DNA of 48,590 bases from Thermodesulfovibrionia bacterium. Lineage in GTDB: Bacteria; Nitrospirota; Thermodesulfovibrionia; UBA6902. Made by a program: the position numbers and the translations under genes. Below the pieces are notes generated by a model. It ran no database searches. It was not told the origin of the DNA and saw nothing but the letters and a program-made list of their open reading frames with translations. This document shows, in pieces, positions 41,322-48,590 of the stretch. Each line of letters opens with the position of its first letter. Positions within the stretch are counted from its first letter, which is position 1. The DNA lies in the NCBI GenBank assembly GCA_020053105.1, contig JAGVNU010000098.1:1-48590 (forward strand), given 5' to 3'.

Positions 41322-42188
41322 ATGGATGATATGCAGGAAAAAGAAGAATGCAGTGATGAAATAAATCTCCTGGACTATATTAAAATTCTCGCCAGGCATA
41401 AGAAACTGATAATTATTACGGTGGCCATCGCTGTAGCCGCTGCCGCTATAATATCTTATCTCTCTCCGAAGACATATGAAGCACAGGCCCTTATCATACC
41501 TGTTGTTCAGTCGCAGGAGCAGGATGGTATAAGTTCTGTAGCATTACAGTTTGGTATAATGTCAAACCAGACATCGAATGCTTCAGAGTTAATTAGTCTG
41601 CTTCAAAGCAATATTCTGATGGAGAGGGTAATAGTGAAGAACAACCTTGTCCCCGTATTTTTTGGTGAAAAGGCCAAGGCGAAAAATGAAAATGAACAAA
41701 TATGGGACGGGATCAGATACTTGAAAAAGACTATATATAAAGTAAGAGACAACAAGAAAGCCGGCATTATCGAACTTAGCGTTAAATTCAGGGACCCTCA
41801 GATGTCAGCCGGAATTCTGACCTGCATATTGACAGAACTGACGGATTATATGAGCAGTGAGGCAAAGAGGGTCGCAGATACAAATAAAAAATATCTTGAA
41901 TCATTGATTGATAAAAATTCAGACCCACTGATAAGACAGAAGATCTATGCAATGATTGCAAGGCAGATAGAGATATCGATGATGGCAGAAGTCAAAGAAA
42001 ATTTTGCCTTCAAAATACTGGACCCGCCCAGAATACCTGACCGGAATATTAAGCCGCAAATAATATCGAATATCGTCTTTACTTTTATGATATCGCTGCT
42101 TGGCGGGATATGTCTGGCCTTTATTATGGAACATATCGAAAGCAGAAAAAATCCAGGCAAACACCAGGAAGCTGAACGCAGTAAATAG
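41322..42188 (+). CDS. Wzz-type polysaccharide chain-length determinant
   Basis: A 288-residue inner-membrane protein with the Wzz layout: a short cytoplasmic start ending in DEINLLDYIKILARHKKLI, TM1 (about 28-48), a periplasmic domain with helical SELISLLQSNILMERVIVKNN, and a proline-containing TM2 (DRNIKPQIISNIVFTFMIS..., about 240-268). There is no C-terminal tyrosine-kinase domain. It controls the length of exported polysaccharide. The second start codon (41331) is possible. The 266 bases upstream contain no supported gene. It is 36 bases before the SLBB export gene. Confidence 0.88.
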   Translation: MDDMQEKEECSDEINLLDYIKILARHKKLIIITVAIAVAAAAIISYLSPKTYEAQALIIPVVQSQEQDGISSVALQFGIMSNQTSNASELISLLQSNILMERVIVKNNLVPVFFGEKAKAKNENEQIWDGIRYLKKTIYKVRDNKKAGIIELSVKFRDPQMSAGILTCILTELTDYMSSEAKRVADTNKKYLESLIDKNSDPLIRQKIYAMIARQIEISMMAEVKENFAFKILDPPRIPDRNIKPQIISNIVFTFMISLLGGICLAFIMEHIESRKNPGKHQEAERSK

Positions 42189-42224
42189 TTTACGCACGTT
42201 ACTCTATATCAAAGGGAGTCGGTC

Positions 42225-45062
42225 ATGCAACGAATCAGGCATTATCTGTTTCTCGTAACAGTTATCTTAAATATATACATCATGTTATTGCCTTCAGTCG
42301 TTTATGCTCAGGCAAAAAATATCCCCGGCACTGTGGAGGCGCTGCATGCCCTGTCTCCAAAAGGCAGCGCTGACGGTATGCAAACAGACAAAGCTAGCGC
42401 AATAATGCCCCCGGAGATAATCGAGTCATTAAAAGAACACGCTGAATTTAAGGGACTGACTCCTGAAGAAATCGTGAAGGGAAAAGAAATCCTTGATAAA
42501 AGGGAGCAGCAAAGCGATCATGACGCGAAGAAGACCCTGAAAGCAGATGATGACAGCGGACATGTTAAATCCTTATTCGACAGATACCGCGCTGTTGGAT
42601 CATACCAGGACATCTCTACCGAGTTAATGCCCTTTGGTTATGAGTTTTTCTCAGGTGACGAGCGATCATTGATCCCGCAAAAAGATGTCCCCGTATCGTC
42701 TGATTATATTGTGGGGCCGGGGGATGAAGTCAGGATAATGCTCTGGGGCAGGGTAAACGCACAGTATGATCTCGTCGTTGACAGGGACGGAAATATTGCT
42801 ATCCCCCAGATAGGCCCTCTGCAGGTGAGCGGAATGCGTTTTGATGAGTTGAAGGGCCTGATTGCCAAACAGACGGACCAGATTATCGGCGCCAACAGTA
42901 ATGTAACCATGGGGTCTCTGAAAAGCATTCAGGTATTTGTGCTTGGAGAGGTGAGAAGGCCGGGCAGCTATGTCCTGGATTCTTTCTCCACGATTACGAA
43001 TGCGCTCCTTGCCGCAGGAGGACCAACAGAAATAGGTTCATTGAGAAATATCAGGCTGAAGAGAAAAAATAAGACAGCCGCTGAAATGGATTTCTATGAT
43101 TTCCTCCTGAAGGGAGACAAATCGCAGGACAGCGCCCTGCAGTCAGGTGACGTTGTATTCATCAGCCCGGCCGGCCCGCTTGTCGGGATTGCCGGGAATG
43201 TCAGGAGGCCAGCCATTTATGAACTGAAGGAAGACAATGATCTTTTGAGCCTTTTTAATATGGCGGGGGGTCTCATTCCCAGCGCCTACACACAACAGAT
43301 CCAGGTGGAACGGATACAAAAAAATGAGAGACAGGTCGTAATTGACTTTGATGATAAACACCTTACCAAATCCGGGGCCTTTCAACTGCAGGATGGGGAT
43401 TTGGTAAAGGTATTTCCCATAGTAGACAAGGATGGTAATGCGGTCTATCTTGCAGGTAATGTAAAGCGGCCCGGAAAGTATGAATATAAACCCGGGATGA
43501 CGGTTAGAGACCTTATCAGTGATACATCGGCCCTGCTCAAAGAGACTTATTTCGATTATGCCCTGATTAAAAGACTTGTTCCTCCCGGACTCGAAACCCA
43601 GCTCATCCCTTTTCATCTTGGGAAGCTCTTGGTGCATCATGATAATTCAAACAACATGCCCCTGGAGCCGCAGGATTCAGTTTATGTTTTCTCCACCTGG
43701 TTTTTCCGGGACAAACCCACAGTAACAATAGAGGGCGAGGTAAGAAGAAAAGGCGTGTATGCTCTTCTCAGTAACCACAGCGTAAAAGATGCGATAATGG
43801 AGGCAGGAGGACTGACTAAAGATGCCAGTCTCGACAAAGGTGAGGTATTCAGGGTCAATGAGCTGGGGGACATTTCTCAAATATATTTCAGTGTAGGACC
43901 GGCGATGGCTGAAGATGCAAAAGAAAATCTGGCTCTCCGGGACAGGGACAGAATCGTTATCCACTCGATTTGGGAAGACAAGAGCAGGCAGACAGTCTCT
44001 GTCGATGGAGATGTCAGTAGGCCCGGACAGTATCCGCTTGTTGTGGATATGCGGGTCAGTGATCTTATATTCTCCGCCGGGAATGTGAATGAATCTGCCT
44101 ACCTTGATGAGGCCGAGGTATCTTCATTTACGGTTGACAGCGGGAAAAGCGTAACAACAGGCCACAAAAAAATGAACCTCAGGGCTGCCCTGAAAAATGA
44201 CCCGGAGCATAACATCCTGCTTAAACCATACGACAGGTTATTTGTAAAACGCATTCCCGACTGGAAGGACGAGAGGTATATTGATGTTTCCGGGGAGGTC
44301 GCTTTCCCGGGCAAGTATAGTATTAAAAAAGGAGAAACCCTGTCATCTGTCCTTGAACGGGCCGGAGGCTATACGGATAACGCGTATTTAAGGGGAGCGG
44401 TATTTACCAGGGAAGACGTCAGGAGGCTGCAGCAGAAGAGTCTTGACGAAATGATTTTAAGGCTTGAGAGTGAAATATTTTCCGAAGGCTCATTGCAGAT
44501 GTCAAAGGCCCTGTCCGGAGAAGAAATTGAGGCAAAGAAAGCGGAACTGCAGAACAAACAGAAATTTATTGAGTCTCTCAAGAACTTAAAGGCTTCCGGC
44601 AGGATGTCGATAAAACTCGCTCATCTCAGGTTATTGAAAGGCAGCAGATACGATATAGCGCTGGAAAACGGCGACAGCATTCATGTCCCGATGAAAAGCA
44701 GTGTAGTAAATGTAGTCGGCGCAGTTATGTCAAGGGGAAGCTTTATCTATTCCGGGAATCTGGATTATAAAGACTATGTTGAGATGACCGGAGGGTATTC
44801 AAAGTTTGCGGACGAGGACAATATTTATGTCCTTAAGGTCGACGGCACGGCAAGGAAGTTATTCACGGGCATTTTAAACTGGAATAACGCAAAAGGCAGA
44901 TGGGAGACATTTGGCGAAGAGACAAAAAACATAGAACCCGGCGATACGATTGTGGTGCCTGAAAAACTTGACCGTATCGCGTGGCTGAGGGAGACAAAAG
45001 ACCTGACCCAGATTCTTTACCAGATTGCGGTCACCGCAGGGGTCGCGGTTGTTCTTTTCTGA
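42225..45062 (+). CDS. Polysaccharide export protein with seven SLBB domains
   Basis: A 945-residue exported protein. A signal peptide (to about residue 29, VVYAQA) is followed by a Poly_export domain (about 160-235, DYIVGPGDEVRIMLWGRV) and seven SLBB-like repeats, each beginning with a GxVxRPGxY-type strand: near residues 238, 320, 407, 500, 591, 686 and 828. A coiled, charged insert lies between the last two (about 740-800). The C-terminus (LRETKDLTQILYQIAVTAGVAVVLF) resembles the end of Wza/GfcE-like large export proteins. There is no lipobox. The protein would form the periplasmic and outer-membrane channel for the polysaccharide. An AAAGGGAG site precedes the ATG. Confidence 0.92.
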   Translation: MQRIRHYLFLVTVILNIYIMLLPSVVYAQAKNIPGTVEALHALSPKGSADGMQTDKASAIMPPEIIESLKEHAEFKGLTPEEIVKGKEILDKREQQSDHDAKKTLKADDDSGHVKSLFDRYRAVGSYQDISTELMPFGYEFFSGDERSLIPQKDVPVSSDYIVGPGDEVRIMLWGRVNAQYDLVVDRDGNIAIPQIGPLQVSGMRFDELKGLIAKQTDQIIGANSNVTMGSLKSIQVFVLGEVRRPGSYVLDSFSTITNALLAAGGPTEIGSLRNIRLKRKNKTAAEMDFYDFLLKGDKSQDSALQSGDVVFISPAGPLVGIAGNVRRPAIYELKEDNDLLSLFNMAGGLIPSAYTQQIQVERIQKNERQVVIDFDDKHLTKSGAFQLQDGDLVKVFPIVDKDGNAVYLAGNVKRPGKYEYKPGMTVRDLISDTSALLKETYFDYALIKRLVPPGLETQLIPFHLGKLLVHHDNSNNMPLEPQDSVYVFSTWFFRDKPTVTIEGEVRRKGVYALLSNHSVKDAIMEAGGLTKDASLDKGEVFRVNELGDISQIYFSVGPAMAEDAKENLALRDRDRIVIHSIWEDKSRQTVSVDGDVSRPGQYPLVVDMRVSDLIFSAGNVNESAYLDEAEVSSFTVDSGKSVTTGHKKMNLRAALKNDPEHNILLKPYDRLFVKRIPDWKDERYIDVSGEVAFPGKYSIKKGETLSSVLERAGGYTDNAYLRGAVFTREDVRRLQQKSLDEMILRLESEIFSEGSLQMSKALSGEEIEAKKAELQNKQKFIESLKNLKASGRMSIKLAHLRLLKGSRYDIALENGDSIHVPMKSSVVNVVGAVMSRGSFIYSGNLDYKDYVEMTGGYSKFADEDNIYVLKVDGTARKLFTGILNWNNAKGRWETFGEETKNIEPGDTIVVPEKLDRIAWLRETKDLTQILYQIAVTAGVAVVLF

Positions 45063-45105
45063 GACGCCGAACAGACAGTACCAACGGGAAGAAATTAAAT
45101 ATTGA

Positions 45106-45134
45106 TTGACAAAGACGGGAAAATAATTTATAGA
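45106..45134 (+). promoter_or_regulatory. Strong sigma70-type promoter before the poly-Gly protein
   Basis: A consensus -35 TTGACA (45106-45111) and a -10 TATAGA (45129-45134) with the ideal 17-base spacer. It lies 44 bases after the SLBB gene and gives a leader of about 30 bases with AAAGGAG before the ATG at 45170. The gene therefore has its own strong start inside the locus. Confidence 0.7.
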
Positions 45135-45169
45135 TAAAGGCAGCTGGTTCCAGTTAAAGGAGATAATAA

Positions 45170-45679
45170 ATGAGAAAAATAGTCGTAGTATTCTTGGTCT
45201 GTTCACTCATCGTGTTTAACATCGGTCTAACCCCACGGGCATATTCACGGGATGGAGAAATCGGAGCAGCAGAGAAAGTGTCAGAGAAAATAGAAGCAGA
45301 GGAAGTGGCAAAGGAGCTGGCAGCAAAGGCCGGGGGAACTTATGTTAAGGGGGAGACTGCCCCAGCCCTTAAAGGCTCAGAAGTGGCCCTGCCGATAGTA
45401 GACGAAGAATCAGGGAACATACTGGGATATGTGGTCGCTGAGAAAGGGAAGTTGATCTCAGTCCTTAATGAGGCGGGATTGACCGAAGTGGCAAATGCCC
45501 TGGCTGCAATGGAAGCCGGTGAGGCTGCTGCAGGGACAGTCACAGCCGGTATCAGCGGCGGGACCATCACATGGATTGCAATTGGCGTTGCAGCGATTGC
45601 GGGCCTTGGCCTGGCTCTCAGCGGCGGAGGTGGTGGCGGCGGAGGTGGCGGAGGCAGTGACAGTACCTCAAATCACTAG
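45170..45679 (+). CDS. Secreted small protein with hydrophobic helix and 11-Gly tail
   Basis: A 169-residue protein of no named family that I know. A signal peptide (to about residue 26, AYS-RDG) is followed by an acidic/alanine-rich helical part, a central GxVALPIVDEESGNILGYVVAEKG segment, and a hydrophobic helix (ITWIAIGVAAIAGLGLALS) directly before eleven consecutive glycines and a short SDSTSNH end. Small exported proteins with a hydrophobic helix and Gly- or Thr-rich tail are found in Wza/GfcE-type loci such as E. coli gfcA and yjbE; the similarity is in architecture only. Its own strong promoter suggests high expression. A structural or surface role is inferred. Confidence 0.75.
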   Translation: MRKIVVVFLVCSLIVFNIGLTPRAYSRDGEIGAAEKVSEKIEAEEVAKELAAKAGGTYVKGETAPALKGSEVALPIVDEESGNILGYVVAEKGKLISVLNEAGLTEVANALAAMEAGEAAAGTVTAGISGGTITWIAIGVAAIAGLGLALSGGGGGGGGGGGSDSTSNH

Positions 45680-45796
45680 GAACCGGTTCTATTGAATTAT
45701 ATTTTTGAGTTGCATAATTTTTACATCTGATTTGATCGGGGCACACTGATCTGAGGCAGCTGCATTATTATGCAGTATCATGAATGCACAGGTTAT

Positions 45797-46324
45797 ATGA
45801 ACAAATGCCTTTTATTTATCTTTTTTTTTATAATGAGCCATCTTGCCCTGGAGAATAATTCTGCAGCACATGATGATGAATACAGAGCGCTTGCCCCGAT
45901 TCTCAGTTCAGCAGAAAAATTCTTCATCTATTTAAAAGATGGCGAATATGATGCCGTATGGGATTCATTGTCTGAAAACTCGCATAAGGTAATTATCCAT
46001 GATGTATATGAGGTCACCAGAAAAATAAATGGAGAGATAAACCGGGAAGATATTATTAAGGACTTTAACAGCAGGGGAAGAATGTTTGCAAATTACTGGA
46101 ATTCCTTTCACAGATCATTCGATGCTGATATGGTACTTGAGCACAGCGAGTGGGAAATGGGTGTTATAAGGAAAGATGAGGCCGAAATAATAATTACACA
46201 TAATGACTCTCAGGGGCCCACAATATTGAAGATGCGTAAAGAGCATAATTTGTGGAGGGTGGGGCTTGCTGAAACTTTCTGGCAAAGAAAGGCCTTGAAT
46301 TTACTCCATTTTATATTTCAATAA
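45797..46324 (+). CDS. Exported hypothetical protein, NTF2-like
   Basis: A 175-residue protein from the preferred ATG 45797. It begins with a signal peptide (MNKCLLFIFFFIMSHLALENN). The mature part starts with a helix-rich LAPILSSAEKFFIYLKDGEYDAVWDSLS and ends in strands (EAEIIITHNDSQGPTILKMRKEHNLWRVGLAETFW), an order seen in small NTF2-like or DUF4878-type domains. I cannot assign a family with certainty. It follows the poly-Gly protein by about 120 bases and probably belongs to the same locus. A start at 45770 would place nine polar residues before the signal peptide. Confidence 0.68.
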   Translation: MNKCLLFIFFFIMSHLALENNSAAHDDEYRALAPILSSAEKFFIYLKDGEYDAVWDSLSENSHKVIIHDVYEVTRKINGEINREDIIKDFNSRGRMFANYWNSFHRSFDADMVLEHSEWEMGVIRKDEAEIIITHNDSQGPTILKMRKEHNLWRVGLAETFWQRKALNLLHFIFQ

Positions 46325-46482
46325 GTTGCAGGCAGCATTATTCTAAATGCATCGCTTCCTTTAATCAGTGGTCTCTCCATTCTACTGCCATATTAATCTT
46401 GTATAACAATGCAATATAATAAATATATTTCTGGAAATGCCGAATAATACAGACAGGATAGAATAACTACGGACAAATAATA

Positions 46483-48486
46483 ATGATATACGACAAGAGA
46501 AAATTAAAAAGGTACGATATTTTTCTTATCGTAGAATTTAAACCGCTGCGATCAAACGGCGGATTTTCGATAGGAATAACCAGGGACCTTTCTACTGACG
46601 GATTCAGTATCGAGGCCCAAACCATTGAATGTCAGCGTGGAGACATCATGGAATTCAGGTTTAAGCACCCAGACGCAGAGTTGACGGTTGATATTCCAGG
46701 AGAAGTGGTCTGGCGGAACCATTCATGGTACAAATATGTAATCGGGATAAAATTTCTTAATGTTAATGAGGAGCAGAAAGCAAAAATACTAAAAATAATG
46801 TCGGCAGTAAGGGATGCGGAAAATAAACCGGAGCTGACAGGCAAAGACACTGAAAGCGTGCCGGAAACTGAAAAAGAGAAAATGCCGGAGGTTATGCTTG
46901 GCGCCGTGGCAAGGGATAATCCGCTTGCCGATGTACGCATTACAAAGACTGACTGCATTGCCTTAAAGGATGCCGCACATTGTGAACTTACGGACTCGGA
47001 AAGAACCTTTATTGCCAAGGACGTATATGGTACAGGCAATGATAATGGCAAAAAAGACCTGCCCGCGCAGGAATATACAGATTATCCAGAAAAGCGCTTC
47101 AAAGAAACTCTCTTGAGGGATATAGAATTACATCCCGGAATACTGCAAGGACCCGTTGATAATAAAGCCGTTGAAGTGATAGCGCATATTGGTAAAATTA
47201 ATGAAGCAGCCCCCGACCATGAAAAGCCATACACTGCGAATTTTGACGCGGGTTCCAGGCGAGATGCAGCTCAGGCAAAATATAATATAGCCGCCATAGA
47301 AAAGAGACGGAAGAAGAAATTATGGTTATATGTCCCGTTAGCAACGATTGTTATAATTATTTTCGCGATTGCTTTGCCAGTGATGATAAAAAAATTCAAT
47401 AATTCCTCTACGCTGACTGTGACAGAATCCGCAGACTACATCAATACAGAAAAAGACGAAGATATTTCCGCCTCAAATAATGCTCAAATGAGCAGCCGGG
47501 ATTTAAATGAACCATCAGTGCCGTCACCAGCCCGGAATGCTAAGGCAGACAATGTACCTCCGGTCGAACAGGACAAAGCAGTAGATTTACTTCAGGTATC
47601 TTCAAGGGGAGATTCAGCAGGTATTCTACCGTCCAAATCTAATGTTATTGCTGAGGTGAAAAACCAAAAGACAGAATATGTCGCACATCCTGCTGAGGCG
47701 GATAAAACAGTAAAAAATATTCTTCAGGTTAATAATGCAAATTTAGTCAGAACTGAAACAGGTCCCGGAGAAAAACCGCTTCAGGACAAGATTGAAAAGA
47801 ACAGAAAAATTGATTTAATTGCAAACATCGACGAGACCTTAAACAACCTCCGGACAATACAAAACGAAAAGCCGCAGGAAACTGTAGTAGTCATTGAGAC
47901 CAAAAAGATGCCTGAATATAAGCCGATAGTAAAGACAGAGAAACAACCTTCAGCCATGCAGATTGTCAAACGCGAAGAAACGCCGCCTGTCGCAGTTACA
48001 GAGAGTAAAAAAATCCCCGAAGTTGAACAGGAAGTAATGGCCGCCTTTGAAGAGAAAAAGGAAGGGGCAAAAAAGACCGGGTCGGCCGTCAAGATGCGGG
48101 AGATGCCCAATGTTGTATTACTTGTTAAGCGAGACAAATCCAGGAACACTCAGAATAATTCATCAGCAACCCCGGGCATTACTACAGCCGATTTATTAAA
48201 AAAATGGAAGCATATTGGCAGCACCAAAAGTGGTGTTCCTTTGTTTATTGCTCCTGACAATATCTCCTATCCGTATGAACATGTTGTTAACTTAATTGTC
48301 AAAGCATCTGTTAACAAAAAGGACTTTGTCGATGTGCTGGCAATCAACTGCTCTCAAATCAAGCTCCGGATATTAGAAGAACATAACGGCAATAATCCGG
48401 CCTTCTCTTCCTACTCTAATGAATGGAAAGATATCATTCCTGATAGCATGATTTTATATAGCTCTGCATGTCCTGGGAAAAAATAG
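46483..48486 (+). CDS. PilZ - transmembrane - adhesin-E-like protein
   Basis: A 667-residue protein of three parts. Residues 1-110 are a PilZ domain with both c-di-GMP motifs: RKLKR (R6, R10) and DLSTDG (D35, S37, G40). A long charged linker leads to one membrane helix (about 279-303, LYVPLATIVIIIFAIALPVMI). Residues 305-565 are low-complexity, Lys/Glu/Pro-rich with loose repeats of the form KKMPE/KKIPE/REMPN. The last about 95 residues (LLKKWKHIGSTKSGVPLF to the end) resemble the adhesin-E-like domain, with a cysteine pair in INCSQI and SSACPG. The PilZ end would be inside and the adhesin-like end in the periplasm or at the surface. A c-di-GMP-controlled envelope function is inferred. Confidence 0.8.
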   Translation: MIYDKRKLKRYDIFLIVEFKPLRSNGGFSIGITRDLSTDGFSIEAQTIECQRGDIMEFRFKHPDAELTVDIPGEVVWRNHSWYKYVIGIKFLNVNEEQKAKILKIMSAVRDAENKPELTGKDTESVPETEKEKMPEVMLGAVARDNPLADVRITKTDCIALKDAAHCELTDSERTFIAKDVYGTGNDNGKKDLPAQEYTDYPEKRFKETLLRDIELHPGILQGPVDNKAVEVIAHIGKINEAAPDHEKPYTANFDAGSRRDAAQAKYNIAAIEKRRKKKLWLYVPLATIVIIIFAIALPVMIKKFNNSSTLTVTESADYINTEKDEDISASNNAQMSSRDLNEPSVPSPARNAKADNVPPVEQDKAVDLLQVSSRGDSAGILPSKSNVIAEVKNQKTEYVAHPAEADKTVKNILQVNNANLVRTETGPGEKPLQDKIEKNRKIDLIANIDETLNNLRTIQNEKPQETVVVIETKKMPEYKPIVKTEKQPSAMQIVKREETPPVAVTESKKIPEVEQEVMAAFEEKKEGAKKTGSAVKMREMPNVVLLVKRDKSRNTQNNSSATPGITTADLLKKWKHIGSTKSGVPLFIAPDNISYPYEHVVNLIVKASVNKKDFVDVLAINCSQIKLRILEEHNGNNPAFSSYSNEWKDIIPDSMILYSSACPGKK

Positions 48487-48590
48487 GGGTTCATACCCTA
48501 AAACAGATATAGAAACGGAAAAAGAAGCAAAACCCCCTTCTGGTTAAAGGGATTGGGATGATATAAAATATCACCCAACAGGTTAAGAAA

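Noticed and set aside
43143-43640. Minus-strand open frame of 165 codons inside the SLBB gene
   Set aside because: Antisense to two clear SLBB repeats; no start signal and no motif.
45627-45660. Gly-codon run as a simple-sequence repeat or CRISPR-like unit
   Set aside because: It is an in-frame part of the small secreted protein with varied GGN codons and no spaced repeat units.
46632-47051. Minus-strand open frame of 139 codons within the PilZ gene
   Set aside because: Ser-rich shadow frame opposite the PilZ domain and its linker.
48487-48590. Terminator or regulatory RNA at the right edge
   Set aside because: Only weak 5-bp stems (TAGGG/CCCTA and CCCTT/AAGGG) are visible and the window ends before anything can be confirmed.

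Overview
The window looks like chromosome of an uncultured-type, probably anaerobic Gram-negative bacterium; Nitrospirota (Thermodesulfovibrionia-like) or a Desulfobacterota-like lineage would fit. This is inference from gene content: many radical SAM enzymes, a DUF3786 protein with an Fe-S motif, LolA, LpxL-like and SLBB outer-membrane functions, and no mobile elements. No rRNA or other decisive marker is present.

Region 1 (19-28316, all minus strand) is one long, tightly packed biosynthetic operon of 27 genes. It reads from fabG (28316) leftwards to a FAD oxidoreductase at the window edge. Many genes overlap by 4 nt or sit a few bases apart. The scaffold is that of an aryl-polyene (APE)-like type II fatty acid/polyketide cluster: ketoreductase, three ACPs, three intact ketosynthases, one degenerate ketosynthase and one half-ketosynthase, two hotdog dehydratase-like domains, a 4HBT thioesterase, an AMP ligase, PlsC-like and LpxL-like acyltransferases, GT2-DUF2062, LolA, an MMPL exporter and a DUF3261-like lipoprotein. 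Added to this are enzymes that are not part of ordinary APE clusters: four radical SAM proteins (two B12-binding, one fused to an alpha/beta hydrolase, one fused to a hotdog dehydratase domain), a CrtI-like FAD desaturase/saturase, a second FAD oxidoreductase, a condensation/CAT-like acyltransferase next to its own ACP, a GT1 glycosyltransferase and a NodB-type deacetylase lipoprotein. The combination of type II FAS, CrtI-like and several radical SAM genes recalls the gene sets proposed for ladderane lipids. My inference is an exported, radical-modified (perhaps cyclised) polyene-derived lipid that is acylated and glycosylated. No ER (FabI-like) gene is present, so double bonds introduced by the dehydratases should be retained. 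I regard this operon as the exciting system in the window.

Region 2 (28430-38232) is ordinary chromosome: a 3'-5' exonuclease, a TPR protein, a zinc-ribbon membrane protein, a tiny proline-rich lipoprotein with a possible operator, SlyX, a DEAD-box helicase, a SWIB protein, a DUF1456 protein, YchF, an OYE-family oxidoreductase, a DUF2892 protein, tRNA-Arg(ACG), an apparently exported SAM methyltransferase and an Fe-S/DUF3786 protein.

Region 3 (38467-48590, all plus strand) is the start of an envelope or exopolysaccharide locus: a B12-binding radical SAM protein, a polyprenyl-type GT2, a Wzz-like chain-length protein, a seven-SLBB export protein, a small secreted protein with an 11-glycine tail under its own strong promoter, an exported unknown, and a PilZ-TM-adhesin-E-like protein that suggests c-di-GMP control. 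The locus probably continues beyond the window.
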